A stretch of 64,000 nucleotides of DNA from Piezodorus guildinii (taxonomy: Eukaryota; Arthropoda; Insecta; Hemiptera; Pentatomidae): positions 91,247,169 to 91,311,168 of the forward strand of contig CM041292.1 in the NCBI GenBank assembly GCA_023052935.1, written 5' to 3'. Position 1 is the stretch's first letter. Every line of letters begins with the position of its first letter. This document shows, piece after piece, positions 53,426-63,830 of the stretch. The notes under the pieces are model-generated. The model made no database searches. It was not told where the DNA came from and was given only the letters and a program-made list of their open reading frames with translations. Position numbers and translations under genes: made by a program.

Positions 53426-54302
53426 CAGTAAACCCTCTTTTTAAAGAACACGGTTATAACGAACTATCGTTGCGGTCTCTTGAAAAATGAATAGAAAACT
53501 ATGCTGTCTCCTCGTTTATAACGACAAATTCTCTTATAACGAATTAACGAACTACTTTTGTGGACCTCAGAATTGAATTTGTTCGTTTATTATGAAAAAT
53601 AAAGAAGAAACCTTTACCTCCTTACCTCTTCCATCTATTCAGCTCAATTCTGTGACAGTGATTCATAATCTGTGACAGCTTCTGGTTTCTAGAGTTTCAG
53701 CTAGTTTTTCTGTTTTTATTGTTTTTATTACTTGCTTTAATTCGAGTTTCCTACGAGGTCAAGAGAAAATCCATTGATTTAAATACAAGGTTAACGATTC
53801 GCCAAGAAGTGGATAAAAAAATTGAGTCGAAATCGAAAATTGCGGAAAAAATACGGGATATCATAATCCCCTCTATCAACGATTATCGCTAATAAAGATA
53901 AAATCGATGCCTCCATTGCATCTTCATCGGGATGTAGGAAAAAAAAAAAAAAAAAGGTTTTTATTAGTTCAATTTTTATGAACTGCTACTATTTTGACAT
54001 TATAAGTTCCTTTTTAAGTTTTGTATTTTGAATGATAGTTTATGTTAATCTTAAAGTATTATGTAAAATGTAAATAAGATAGATATATGTACATAGTGCA
54101 TAGTGTTAACTGCTTTTGTAGTTTCTGAATAAACATGTGCCTGAAAGCGAATGCTGTATTGAAAATATTTCTTTTTAACCACCTGAATTTATACAAAGAC
54201 GTATAATACACATACAATATATTTTTCGGTTATAACGAATACTTTTATAAGGAAAAGATAATTTTTTGATCCCTTGGAGTTCGTTAAAACGAGGGTTTAC
54301 TG
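53426..54302 (+). mobile_element. Pogo/Tigger-like DNA transposon, internally deleted
   Basis: Ends CAGTAAACCCTC (53426) and GAGGGTTTACTG (54302) are inverted, with TA outside on both sides, and the similarity runs on as CGTT/AACGAAC words. At 53771-53910 a frame gives LTIRQEVDKKIESKSKIAEK, a shifted GIS-type turn, then LSTIIANKDKI: the CENP-B/pogo helix-turn-helix. The DDE catalytic domain is absent; length is 877 bp against 2 kb or more for complete elements. Confidence 0.85.
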
Positions 54303-55457
54303 TAGTAGCTTTATTACGTTTGGTAGAAAGTTTATTATAATTTTCCTTATCTTCTACCTAACAGGCTCAGTAAAATATTTTAAAATAAATTTCTCTATTC
54401 AAGTTTTCTTTTTCGAGAATGATTAGTAAGGATAATGGTGACAATTGTTTAAGAAAAATACGTTTCTTTTCATATTTGCTTTAAAAAAAAAACAGTACTT
54501 CAGTACTGTATCAAATGTCATCGAAGAGGAGATATGGCTGTTTTTGAAATCCGAAATTATTTTTTGGAGGCTATCTGATATATGTGTTGTTTCTCGCCAT
54601 TAAGCGTGGTGGGATTTATATCAAGTGTGCTGAAATATATTTTATTTATTTATTTTTTTTTTTTTTAACTGAAAAAATACTATCCATAACTTGGAGTGAG
54701 TTCCAGTATTCCCTATTTAATTTTCTGACGATATCGACATCTCTTATGAATGAAGTCAGGAATTAAAAACTTGAATTCGAATTGACTCGCTTAAGAAGTG
54801 AATTTTGGATTTCAACTATTTTCCGCGTCACCCTATCTTTTTAATGTTATTAATTTTCTTTTCTTTTATTTTTTTTTTAAACACAACCTTAGTGACAGAA
54901 CTCAGTTCATAACGTTTATTCATTTATTCCTCTATTCATCCGCTGTTATATATTGTTGTTTTGTTTTTTTTGATTCGCGATTTTTTTTTAATTTAGTTTA
55001 ACGCTCTTGTTTGCTGCTTCTCGTATGTCGTATGCATATCTTCGATTCTTTAATTTCATATCCTCCTCAAAGAAAAAACATCACTACCTGGGCTATTCCA
55101 TCTCGTTCTCGCTTTCTGTTTATTCGTGGTCTATTGATTGTTGAGAAAATTCTGTTTGCAATTACACAAAGTGCGAAGTGAGTTGAAAAAACTGTATGTG
55201 TTTTTTAAAACATTTATCGGTATTATACTAAAATCAATCATTGGATATTGACATTACGCTATCGGTCATCCAACCCTTAATAGCGTAGCGAGGGTTGCAA
55301 AAGCACGCACCGGAATGATGAAGTTTAGTTTTTACACATTTAGAAAATAATATGTCAAAGATCAATGTATTGAAATCTAGAATAAATCTTCATATAGGTC
55401 TTGAAAACAATTAAAATCATCCTCACAATTTCATATGATTCGAAAGAAATGTTTACA
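54303..55457. other. No gene recognised
   Basis: AT-rich. Two frames of 60-67 codons near 54584 and 54798 are Phe/Ile-rich translations of T-rich DNA and not credible genes. Confidence 0.5.
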
Positions 55458-56213
55458 CCTCAAAAAGGTGTGTGTGTGTGATAAGTCTAGCGCAAAAACG
55501 GTAAGTCGTACGAAACTGAAATTTCATATTATATGCCTGAGATGTTTCAGCAACTTTTGCTTTAAAATCGACTTACCGGAAGATCTACTTTATAACATAC
55601 ATTTTGCACCTTTTTACGATTTTCTCAAAAACGGCTTTAGCGATTTTGATTAAACTTGCTACATCGATGTAAAATTTATTGGGCTTAAACATCATGTAGA
55701 TTTTTTCATTCTGATTGAAATAGGCTGACAGGGCTTAAATACGGATATTTCAAATTTTCTCTGAAGAACTTTTAATTTTGTAGATTCTATAAAAATAACC
55801 ATATCATCTTGTTATCATTGATAAAAAAAAAAAAAACAGGTAAATACATAAGTTGGACGAATTCGATATCCAACTAAAGGAAGAAAATGAAAAAAAAATT
55901 GTTTAATGCAATATTTTGTTTTGTTTTTTAACATAAGAACAGTAATATACGTGTATAATATACCGTTGGAAAGCTAAAGATTTAAAAAAAAAAGATTATC
56001 TAATACTCAAGCTTGTAAAATTTAATAAAGAGTGACTAAAAGCAGATAAAACTAACTGATTATTTTAGATAATAATAAAATAGATTTATAATCAATTTAA
56101 TTAATTATTTAATGGTTTCAATCATTTTTATCTCTAACTGTATTTGACAATTTTTTAATAGGTTTTAAAAACGGAAGTAAGTGAAAGTCGTGTGTTGTGC
56201 GCATCAGATTTTT
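55458..56213 (+). repeat. Copy D of the ~0.9-kb repeat, 5'-truncated
   Basis: Begins at AAAAAGGTGTGTGTGTG, the internal GT position, and runs to GTAAGTGAAAGTCGTGTG and TTGTGCGCATCAGA. The head hairpin is missing. A 65-bp piece of the internal block (ACCAGAAGAGGCTCTTTATA) follows at 56214-56278 as fragment E. Confidence 0.75.
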
Positions 56214-56272
56214 CAACTTGATTGGCAAACCAGAAGAGGCTCTTTATACCATACTTTTTGCACCTTCTTACG

Positions 56273-56283
<11 letters not shown>

Positions 56284-56338
<55 letters not shown>
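56284..56338. repeat. (TG)n microsatellite
   Basis: About 50 bp of TG repeat preceded by ATATAT, at the end of repeat fragment E. Confidence 0.95.
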
Positions 56339-56340
<2 letters not shown>

Positions 56341-56490
56341 GTTGGTTTTAACAGATTTTATTATATCACAAGAATAATTAAATTACAAGTAAATAATCCT
56401 TAACTGTACAACACAAACTCTTTAAACAAAACAATTGAACATATTTTCAGAAATATGTTTTTACACAAACAAATAATTAAAATATTATTT

Positions 56491-57085
56491 TATATCAATT
56501 ACTATTATAGAAGAGTAATTTAGGATATGATTATATCAATTGGAGCATTCTCTTCTAATTATGTTTATATGTATTTATTTATCAAAACATGTCAAAGATT
56601 ATTCTTATTACGTTTCGAGGTACCCTATGCCTCATCTTCAGATTTTCAATATTATTTCCTTATGTCCATTTAAAATTATTTCTAGTTCCACTTTTAATGT
56701 TCTTCTTGCTCTTTTCATATGGTGTTCCATTTCCATATTAATATTATTTTATATCAATTACTATTATAGAAGAGTAATTTAGGATATGATTAAATTAAAT
56801 TAGGACATAATTAGAAGAGAATGTTCCAATTGATATAATCATATCCTAAATTACTCTTCTATAATAGTAATTGATATAAAATAATATTAATATGGAAATG
56901 GAACACCATATGAAAAGAGCAAGAAGAACATTAAAAGTGGAATTAGAAATAATTTTAAATGGACATAAGGAAGCAAGTATAAATATATTTAAATTATGTA
57001 ATAAGAATAATCTTTGACATGTTTTGATAAATAAATATATATAAACATAATAAGAAGAGAATGTTCCAATTGATATAATCATAAA
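56491..57085. repeat. ~600-bp imperfect palindrome with ~260-bp arms
   Basis: The left arm (about 56527-56790) is the reverse complement of the right arm (about 56826-57083), for example AAATGGACATAAGGAA on the right and TTCCTTATGTCCATTT on the left. Translations from each arm in opposite directions end in the same residues (FNVLLALFIWCSISILILFY). The unit TATCAATTACTATTATAGAA occurs at 56494 and 56754 and inverted near 56860. The left arm alone has CGTTTCGAGGTACCCTATGC followed by CTCATCTTCAG at 56611-56641, a Penelope-like motif on the minus strand; the right arm has unrelated AT-rich DNA there. Confidence 0.85.
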
Positions 57086-57087
57086 AT

Positions 57088-57144
57088 AATTATCTACACA
57101 AACACACACATATAATATATATGTGTGTGTTTGTGTAGATAATT
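57088..57144. repeat. 57-bp near-perfect palindrome containing (CA)n/(TG)n
   Basis: AATTATCTACACAAACACAC is mirrored by GTGTGTTTGTGTAGATAATT around a central ATATAATATAT. It lies directly beside the large palindrome. Confidence 0.9.
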
Positions 57145-58261
57145 TTGCATGTACATTTTGCTGTTAGGAATTAAAAGATGATATTTCTTTAAAACAAAAA
57201 AAAAATTAAAATACTTTTTTCCAGGTGAAATTTTACACTCCCAAGTAGGATCAATTTTTAAAAGCTAAGACGTTTTGAGTAATTTTGGGTATGCTACTGT
57301 AAATCTTACAGAATAGAATTAGGATCTGCCTCTTAACAATCACTTGATTTGTTGAATATATAAATAGTTATTGTATATATAAATATATAAGTAGTCAAGA
57401 CTAAATGCTTGAATAGCATTATGTGTATATTGCATAGAAGTATATGTATATAATAGTTACTCTCTAGGCATATATGTTTATGTTAACACAACGCAAAATG
57501 AAATATTCGCCACTGAATCCGTGGGTTATAGCTAGTTAATTATATTATTGTATAAATATCTTTTCTTTCTTTGACTGTTGCTGTCCCTCGAAGAATATTT
57601 TTATCACTATTGCAGGTAATGTTTAAAAAAAAAAAAATATGTTTCCCAATCGCCTCCTGAATTTCATCTTTGGTAAACAACGTGCACATCATTATAAATA
57701 TTATTTGATTTCGAAGCTTTGCTCACGTTCAGAGATTTTGAGGCAGTTTGGCATGTAGCTTTGGGGTGAACCCCCTCAGTGTTGACATTGATAGGTGTAA
57801 ATTAAATAATTGTTAGCCTGCCAATTAAGGACATAAGTTTCCTCGATCGTCAGCCGGGTTTCAAATTAATGCTGATGAATTGCTGACGCAGTTGAGCGAC
57901 GTAAATTTCTAACAGTTCTCTTTCTTTTAAAGTAAACGTGTTACAAAAAAAAAAAAAAAGTTCATAGTCCATTTTTTTTTGTCTGTCAAAATTGTTTTTC
58001 TACTATTTATTTATTTAATAAGGTCATAAAATTAATGTAAATTTTCTCAGTACCAAAACCTGTACCAATGCTTCCGACAGTTTGATGACATCAAAACAGA
58101 ACTGTTACCCTCTCTACAAATAATTCTTTTTATTCAAAAGAAACATTCTTCTATCTTAATGTAACGTGTACAAGAACCAAGTTTAAACTACGATATTAAA
58201 TTTATGGACCATTACCATTCTCGAAATATCACATATCTGTACAGATCCACATCGTTTATTA
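57145..58261. other. No gene recognised
   Basis: AT-rich. 57715-57900 is GC-richer, without coding or repeat identity that I could name. Confidence 0.45.
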
Positions 58262-58399
58262 ATTTCACTTACCTATATATGAAATATATTGTAAGGGAAA
58301 GTATTTTGATTGTGAACAATTTCGAAGTTCATTTTTCGAACGTAAATACACGTTTTAGGGTCCCCTGAGCCCAAATAACCAAGCCCCGCAAAAAGGTCT

Positions 58400-58437
<38 letters not shown>

Positions 58438-59175
58438 TAAGTATAGTGTAAAAACGATAAGTTGTATGAAACTGAAATTTTATATTTTAGCAGCGTCTAT
58501 GCCTAACATGTTACAACAACTTTACCATCAAAATCGGCCAAGCAGAAGAGCCACATTATACCTTGCGTTTTTAACCTTTTTACGATTTTCACAAAAACGA
58601 CCGTAACGATTTTGATTAAACTCGCTATATCGATGTAAAATTTAATGGGCTTTAATATCATTTAGGTTTCATTCTGATTTAAATAGTCTGACAGAGCTTA
58701 AAACCCGATTGTTTAAATTTTCTTCCTCTAAAGTACCTAAAATATTTTGGATTTTATAATTGCCATATTATCTTTTTCACATTGATAAAAAACGGATAAT
58801 AATATAAATTGAACAAATATACAAGTAAAGGAGAAATGAGAAAAAAAAAGATTGTTTTTTTTTAACATAAAAACAGTAATATAGATGTATAATATACCGT
58901 TGGAAAGCTAAAGATTTTTGAAAAAATATTATCTAATACACGGAATTGTAAAAGTTAATGGAGAGTGATGAAAATCCGATATAAATAAATGATTGTCGTA
59001 GATAATATTTAATAAAACACATTTTTCTATTCAACTCAATTGATTCTTGATCATTGAACTCAATTGAACAAAATTGATTCTTTAACAATTTATTTTCATC
59101 TCTAAATGTATTTAAAATTCTTAAATTGATTTTAACAACGGAGGTAAGTGAAAGTCGTGAGTTGCGCGCACCATA
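58262..59175 (+). repeat. Copy F of the ~0.9-kb repeat, complete, with expanded (GT)n
   Basis: Head TTTCACTTACCTATATATGA...GTAAGGGAAAGT, then a GT tract of about 35 bp at 58400-58436 followed by GGTAAGTATAGTG, the internal ACTCGCTATATCGATGTAAA block and end GGAGGTAAGTGAAAGTCGTG. Directly followed by copy G. Confidence 0.8.
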
Positions 59176-59179
59176 TATT

Positions 59180-59765
59180 ACTTTCACTTACTACAATATA
59201 AATAGTAAGGGAAAGTATTGCGATCTTGAAAATTTTTGAATTCCTGTTTTCGACGGAAATACACGTTTTAGGGTCTTCTGAGTCCAAATTACCAAGTCCC
59301 GAAAAAAAATGTTTGTGTGTGTGTGGTAAGTCTAGCGCAAAAATCATTAGTCGTACGGAACTGAAAATTCATATTTAAGACTACTATACGTCCGAGATGT
59401 TACAGCAACTTTTTCACTAAAATTGGCTGACCGGAAGTCGTACTTTATCCCATGCATTTAGCACCTTTTTACGATTTTCTCAAAAACTGCTCTAAGGATT
59501 TTGATTAAACTCCCCATATCGATGTAAACTTTAATGGGCTTTAATGTCATGTAGGTTTTATTCTGATTGAAATAGTCTGATGGGGCGTAAATGAAGATTT
59601 TTAAATTTTCTTCCTTTAAAGTATCTTTAATTTTGTGTATTTAAAAAATCAAGGCACGTCATCTTATTAGAATTGATAAATAACGCCTAAATATGTAAGT
59701 TGAGCAAATTTGATTTACAACTAAAGGGGAAAAGACCTAAAATAATTCTTTACGCAATTCTTTCA
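59180..59765 (+). repeat. Copy G of the ~0.9-kb repeat, 5' two thirds
   Basis: Starts ACTTTCACTTACTACAATAT only four bases after copy F ends. Similarity stops near 59765. A matching 3' end (GAGGTAAGTGAAAGTCATGT, TTGCGCGCACCAGA) occurs at 60590-60625, so 59766-60584 may be an insertion in G. Confidence 0.75.
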
Positions 59766-60584
59766 CCGCTTGGCCGCTTGATAGCGCTGTCATCGCTGTA
59801 ACCAGACGTCCCGCTTTTGGCGGGACAGTTCCGATTTTTTAAAATGTGTCCCGCGTACCGCGACGTTTTCTAATAAAAGTCCCGTCTTTTACAATTAAGT
59901 TAAATTCTATATTTATGATAATCATTGTTTTGCGTTCTAAGAATCCTTCAAATCGTTTTGCGTTCTAAGAATCCTACGGGCTACGACGACTAACATATTG
60001 CTTTTGCTACCCAGTTACATTGTATTTGTCTCTCAGATGATACACTTCGTGTTCGTACTGCATGCTAGCAAGCTAATTAAACAAATAAATATTACAAATA
60101 TGCTACTTACCATAGAAAATTAAGGTAATTAATTGATTTATATATTTCATAAATACATTAATTGTCTTAAACTCAGCTTAAAATACTCGTAGTCTTCATA
60201 TTTTATATTTATGACAAACATTATATCACCGACCTTAACCTTAAAAGAAATTTTAGAAAGAAATATACGAATAAAATTCTGCCAATATTTAAAGTCAATC
60301 AAACTAATTTCGTTATAAACAACAATAAAATATATTCATGTAAATTATGTTTAAGGCAAATGAATTCGGCTCAACTTTGCAGATGTGAAACGTATATTTG
60401 TACTGTATGTGTTTATAACATTTTAGTCATTTTTTAAATTCTCGTAGACATATGTATAGTAATTTACTAAAGAACAGTTAGATAATCACTAATTAATTTA
60501 AAAATTGAATTTATCTTTTAGAATCGAAGCATATAATTATAAGTTTTTCTACAGTAAATCAAATGTGGACATCATGGATATTAA
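59766..60584. other. Unassigned segment between the halves of repeat copy G
   Basis: Opens with GACGTCCCGCTTTTGGCGGG and further CCCG-rich words, unlike its surroundings. A 21-bp direct repeat (core TTTTGCGTTCTAAGAATCC) occurs at 59927-59947 and 59955-59975. No coding frame. It could be a separate non-autonomous DNA transposon; no inverted ends were confirmed. Confidence 0.5.
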
Positions 60585-60687
60585 TAACAGAGGTAAGTGA
60601 AAGTCATGTGTTGCGCGCACCAGATTTTTATATTTCTGTTAGTATTTCCTTTCAATAATACGACACATCCATTACCTTAATTCGTCA

Positions 60688-60689
<2 letters not shown>

Positions 60690-60736
<47 letters not shown>
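60690..60736. repeat. Poly(T) run of about 46 bp
   Basis: Seen directly. Possibly the tail of an old minus-strand retroposon; nothing recognisable follows. Confidence 0.9.
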
Positions 60737-60739
<3 letters not shown>

Positions 60740-60791
60740 AGTTGACGTATTTCTCCGAAAAGAGAAGAGTATGTAAACTTCTACAGAAAAT

Positions 60792-61069
60792 ACGTGTCAC
60801 GTGTAGTGTAGTGGTTCGCGTAACAGCCTTCTATGCCCAAGGTCAGGGTTTCAAAGCTGGCGGGTGACCCTAGGTTTTTATTATGGGAGTGGAAAATCAG
60901 TTATGCCTTCGGATGAGACGTAAAATGAAAATGGTGGTCCCGGACCTGCGCTATGCCTATTACTCGTTATAAGATTGTTATCCTGTATACGCAAAATTTA
61001 GGACTCCCACTATAGCATCGACCAAGTAGCTACAGTAGCTAACAGTGACGTTAAATGAATAAACAAACA
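60792..61069 (+). mobile_element. tRNA-derived SINE, diverged
   Basis: Head GTGTAGTGTAGTGGTTCGCG, B-box-like GGGTTTCAAAGC, body TGGTCCCGGACCTG and tail GTGACGTTAAATGAATAAAC. Several changes from the 38338 copy, including in the B box, so transcription is unlikely. Confidence 0.8.
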
Positions 61070-61244
61070 GAAATTGAATATTTATACTCCTACAGAAATA
61101 ATAATAAATCAACGCGGTGTTTGTTAATAAGAAATGAAGAAGATCAAAAACACAAACAGGAATATGATAAAGGGCGTAGATCTTGAAATAGATAAATAAC
61201 ATTTTGAGCATTGACTTTATTTATATTGACTGGAACGTTAATAG

Positions 61245-61560
61245 AAAAATCTGGTATGCGCAACACACAACATTTACTTTCCTCCGATCTTATAATCAAT
61301 TTAAGAATTTTTAAATACATTTAGAGATGAAAATAAATCGTTAAAGAATTAAGTACATTGAGTTTTAATAGAAACATGTGTTTTATTAAATAATCTATTC
61401 TGTTATCTACGTTAATCAGTTATTTTTATCGTTTTTTCATCACTCTCCGTTAACTTTTACAATTATGTGTATAAGATAATATTTTTCCTAAAATTTTTAG
61501 CTTTCCAACGGTATATTATACAACTATATTACTATTTTTATGTTCAGAAACAAATGTATA
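61245..61560 (-). repeat. Copy H of the ~0.9-kb repeat, truncated
   Basis: Reverse copy starting ATCTGGTATGCGCAACACAC; similarity is lost after about 61555. Contains the GATGAAAATAAATCGTTAAA and CACTCTCCGTTAACTTTTAC blocks shared with copies B and C. Confidence 0.75.
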
Positions 61561-62397
61561 AAAAATACGATAAGACATTGCAGGTCTTCTTTCAGCTGCT
61601 TCCGCAAAGTAGACCTCTGGACACCTGCAATACAGGCCCAAAGTTTATTTTCACAATAGAAAGTTTGTCTATTTTTTGAAAAATTGTTTATTTATCGTCA
61701 TTTTCTAACTACCTCCACCATACTTTATAGTATTTTAGAACCTATTTAAAAGTTAAAAAAAAGTTTTAGAACTTTGCTAGCTTAATTCTATAATGATAAT
61801 GACAGGCAATTATGTCATTTAATTTTATTTTTTTATTATCCTGATTGAGATTTATAGAAAGCCATTTTATGTTGTGTGAGTCATGTCTTTCTCTTGAATA
61901 TCAGCTCTAATAATTTCTCAAGATCGAATCCATCATTAAATAATCTTAATTATTTAAAGTTTGAAAAGTACATATCAATTGAAAAAAAGTTCAGACAAAT
62001 AATAGCTGTGACAGGTACATAAGGAAGCTCATAAGCAAAGGATTTTTTTTTTAATAAAAAAAAAAATCATATTTACTCTTATATATTAAAGCAATTTATC
62101 TCTAGAAAATTATTATCAACAGATAAGATATCAGAAATGTAGAACAAAAAATGGAGTTCGATGCAAGAATAAAGTGTTTTCTAGAATCACAATTTCATTT
62201 ATCAGTTTGACCTTCAATTTTATACTTACATGGGAGTGCATGGAATCCGTCGCCGATTTTCTTTAAACTTTTTGGTTGATTTACATTGAAAAAAAATCGA
62301 CTAATTTAGGTCCTTTTTAATGAATGGAACTTAAGCTCAGAAAAAAAATGAAGCGCACAAAAGTAGTTAATTTTATATATTTTGTTTCTTAAATATT
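61561..62397. other. No gene recognised
   Basis: AT-rich. 61575-61640 is a short GC-richer island (CTTCTTTCAGCTGCTTCCGC) with no assigned role. Confidence 0.45.
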
Positions 62398-62416
62398 TTA
62401 CTTTCACCTATATAGG

Positions 62417-62965
62417 ACACTTACTCAAAAAAGTTTCCATACACCCTAAATAAATTCTTAATTTTTAAAGCTGAGGTTGATTCCCTTCACACTTTTGACA
62501 TTCTATCTGGCCCAAAAATATTAAATTTTGATTCCTTAGAGAATATGAACCTTTACCAGAAAGTTTTGGGCTTATTTACAAATTCCTTAGCAAATTACAG
62601 CCGCTTCGTCTGATTAACTTACTGAAGAAGGGCTTTCTTCTTGTGACTCGACCATTGTATCCTTCCATGTTCAAAATACTTTAGACTGTTTCTGGATGGA
62701 CTTGAATCCCACAGTACCGGTTTATTATGATGGCGATTGAGGTGTCGGTCGTGTGAAGATTTCCATGCAAATTCAGCAAGGATGGCTCGCCCCTGGCGAT
62801 TGTCCAGTCTCCTGCCTTCCAACACGTGTTCTATCCTCAATAAATTTTAACTCTCTATGTCTTTGTAGTCCATACTGCACAGTAGCATGTGACTTATTCA
62901 GGAGATGTTCAATTTTTCTTATAGATAAGCCCTGCGAACCATGTACGCTTTCAAATCATGAGAAA
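62417..62965 (-). pseudogene. Tc1-like transposase remnant
   Basis: On the minus strand, across shifts and stops: GLSIRKIEHLLNKSHATVQY, GLQRHRELKFIEDRTRVGRQ (paired-like helix-turn-helix), RAILAEFAWKSSHD, HPETVKSILNMEGY, RVTRRKPFFSKLIRR and SKESKFNIFGPD-like, the N-terminal half of a Tc1 transposase up to the first catalytic Asp region. The plus-strand end ACTCAAAAAAGTTTCCATAC resembles a Tc1 inverted end. Fragments of the ~0.9-kb repeat flank it (62398-62416 and 63024-63066). Confidence 0.75.
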
Positions 62966-63131
62966 CGCGAATATTGAAAAGTTCAATTTAATTAATTCTT
63001 TATTAGTTTTACTTTTTTTTACCTCTAATTGTAAGTGAAAGTCGTGGTGTGTTGCTCGTTCGAGATTTTTTTTTTTCTCTGCAAAATAGTTTACCCTTCA
63101 GAGAATAATAATCAATCATCGGCACAACAAC

Positions 63132-63830
63132 TCATAACTGATCTAAGGCTTCCTGGTTAAGCCTGCGCCATGTGTCCCGTTCCTGTGCAGCCACCATCCA
63201 GTTCCGCACTCCAACGCCATCTCGCCAGCACAGCTTCGGTCTTTCTTTTCGCCTAGGTCCATGAATTTCTTCTAAGACATTTTTTTTAGGTATTGAATCT
63301 TCTTCCATCCTCGCCAGATGCCTAGTCCAGCTTAATCTTTTTACTCGGCTCCTGAGTACAGAGTTAAGAGTTAATAGAGAGTACAGTTCCTGATTGGTCT
63401 TCCGAGGCCATTCCGGCTCTTCCATTTTTCCACTGTAGATTGGTTGAAGTATCTTCCTCTCGTGGATTTGAATCGCTAACTCACCCGACTTGCTTAGTGT
63501 CCATGTCTCAGAGCCATAGCTGGGGACTGGGCGAATTAAGGTTTTATAAAGGTGTACCTTCCTTTCTCTTGAAAGCAGGTGACTACGTAGACCATAAAAC
63601 AATTTATTGGACTTCCTGATACGAAACCTAATTTCTTTGGAGACATCATTTTCCACATTTACCTAGAAGCCAAGATTTACAAATTCGTTGACTTTCTCAA
63701 ATTTGTACTTACTTTCATGCCTTGCACTGCTTGCTCATCGAATACCATGTATTTTATCTTGGTCCCATTAATTATAAAACCCATTTTCTGAGCTGCTTCA
63801 GCAAGGACTAATATAGTATCGCTGGGAATA
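63132..63830 (-). pseudogene. LINE reverse-transcriptase C-terminal fragment
   Basis: Minus strand: a first frame has LAEAAQKMGFIINGTKIKYM (end of the palm). After a shift near 63660, 174 codons carry VSKEIRFRIRKSNKLFYGLR, LYKTLIRPVPSYGSETWTLS, RLSWTRHLARMEEDSIPKK and RDGVGVRNWMVAAQERDTWR. The order fits RTE-like LINEs, and the family differs from the one at 43947. The last 174 codons are open, so decay is moderate. Confidence 0.85.

Noticed and set aside
55435..55653. 72-codon frame inside repeat copy D
   Set aside because: The frame is not kept in copies A, F and G, which have stops at corresponding places.
56540..57109. Two opposite ~80-codon hydrophobic frames resembling membrane proteins
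   Set aside because: They are the two arms of a palindrome in AT-rich DNA; identical residues come from symmetry, not conservation of a gene.
27674..61069. tRNA genes suggested by GGTTCAAACCC boxes
   Set aside because: No cloverleaf could be drawn, and the boxes sit in a dispersed 280-bp unit with A-rich tails, so they are SINE heads.
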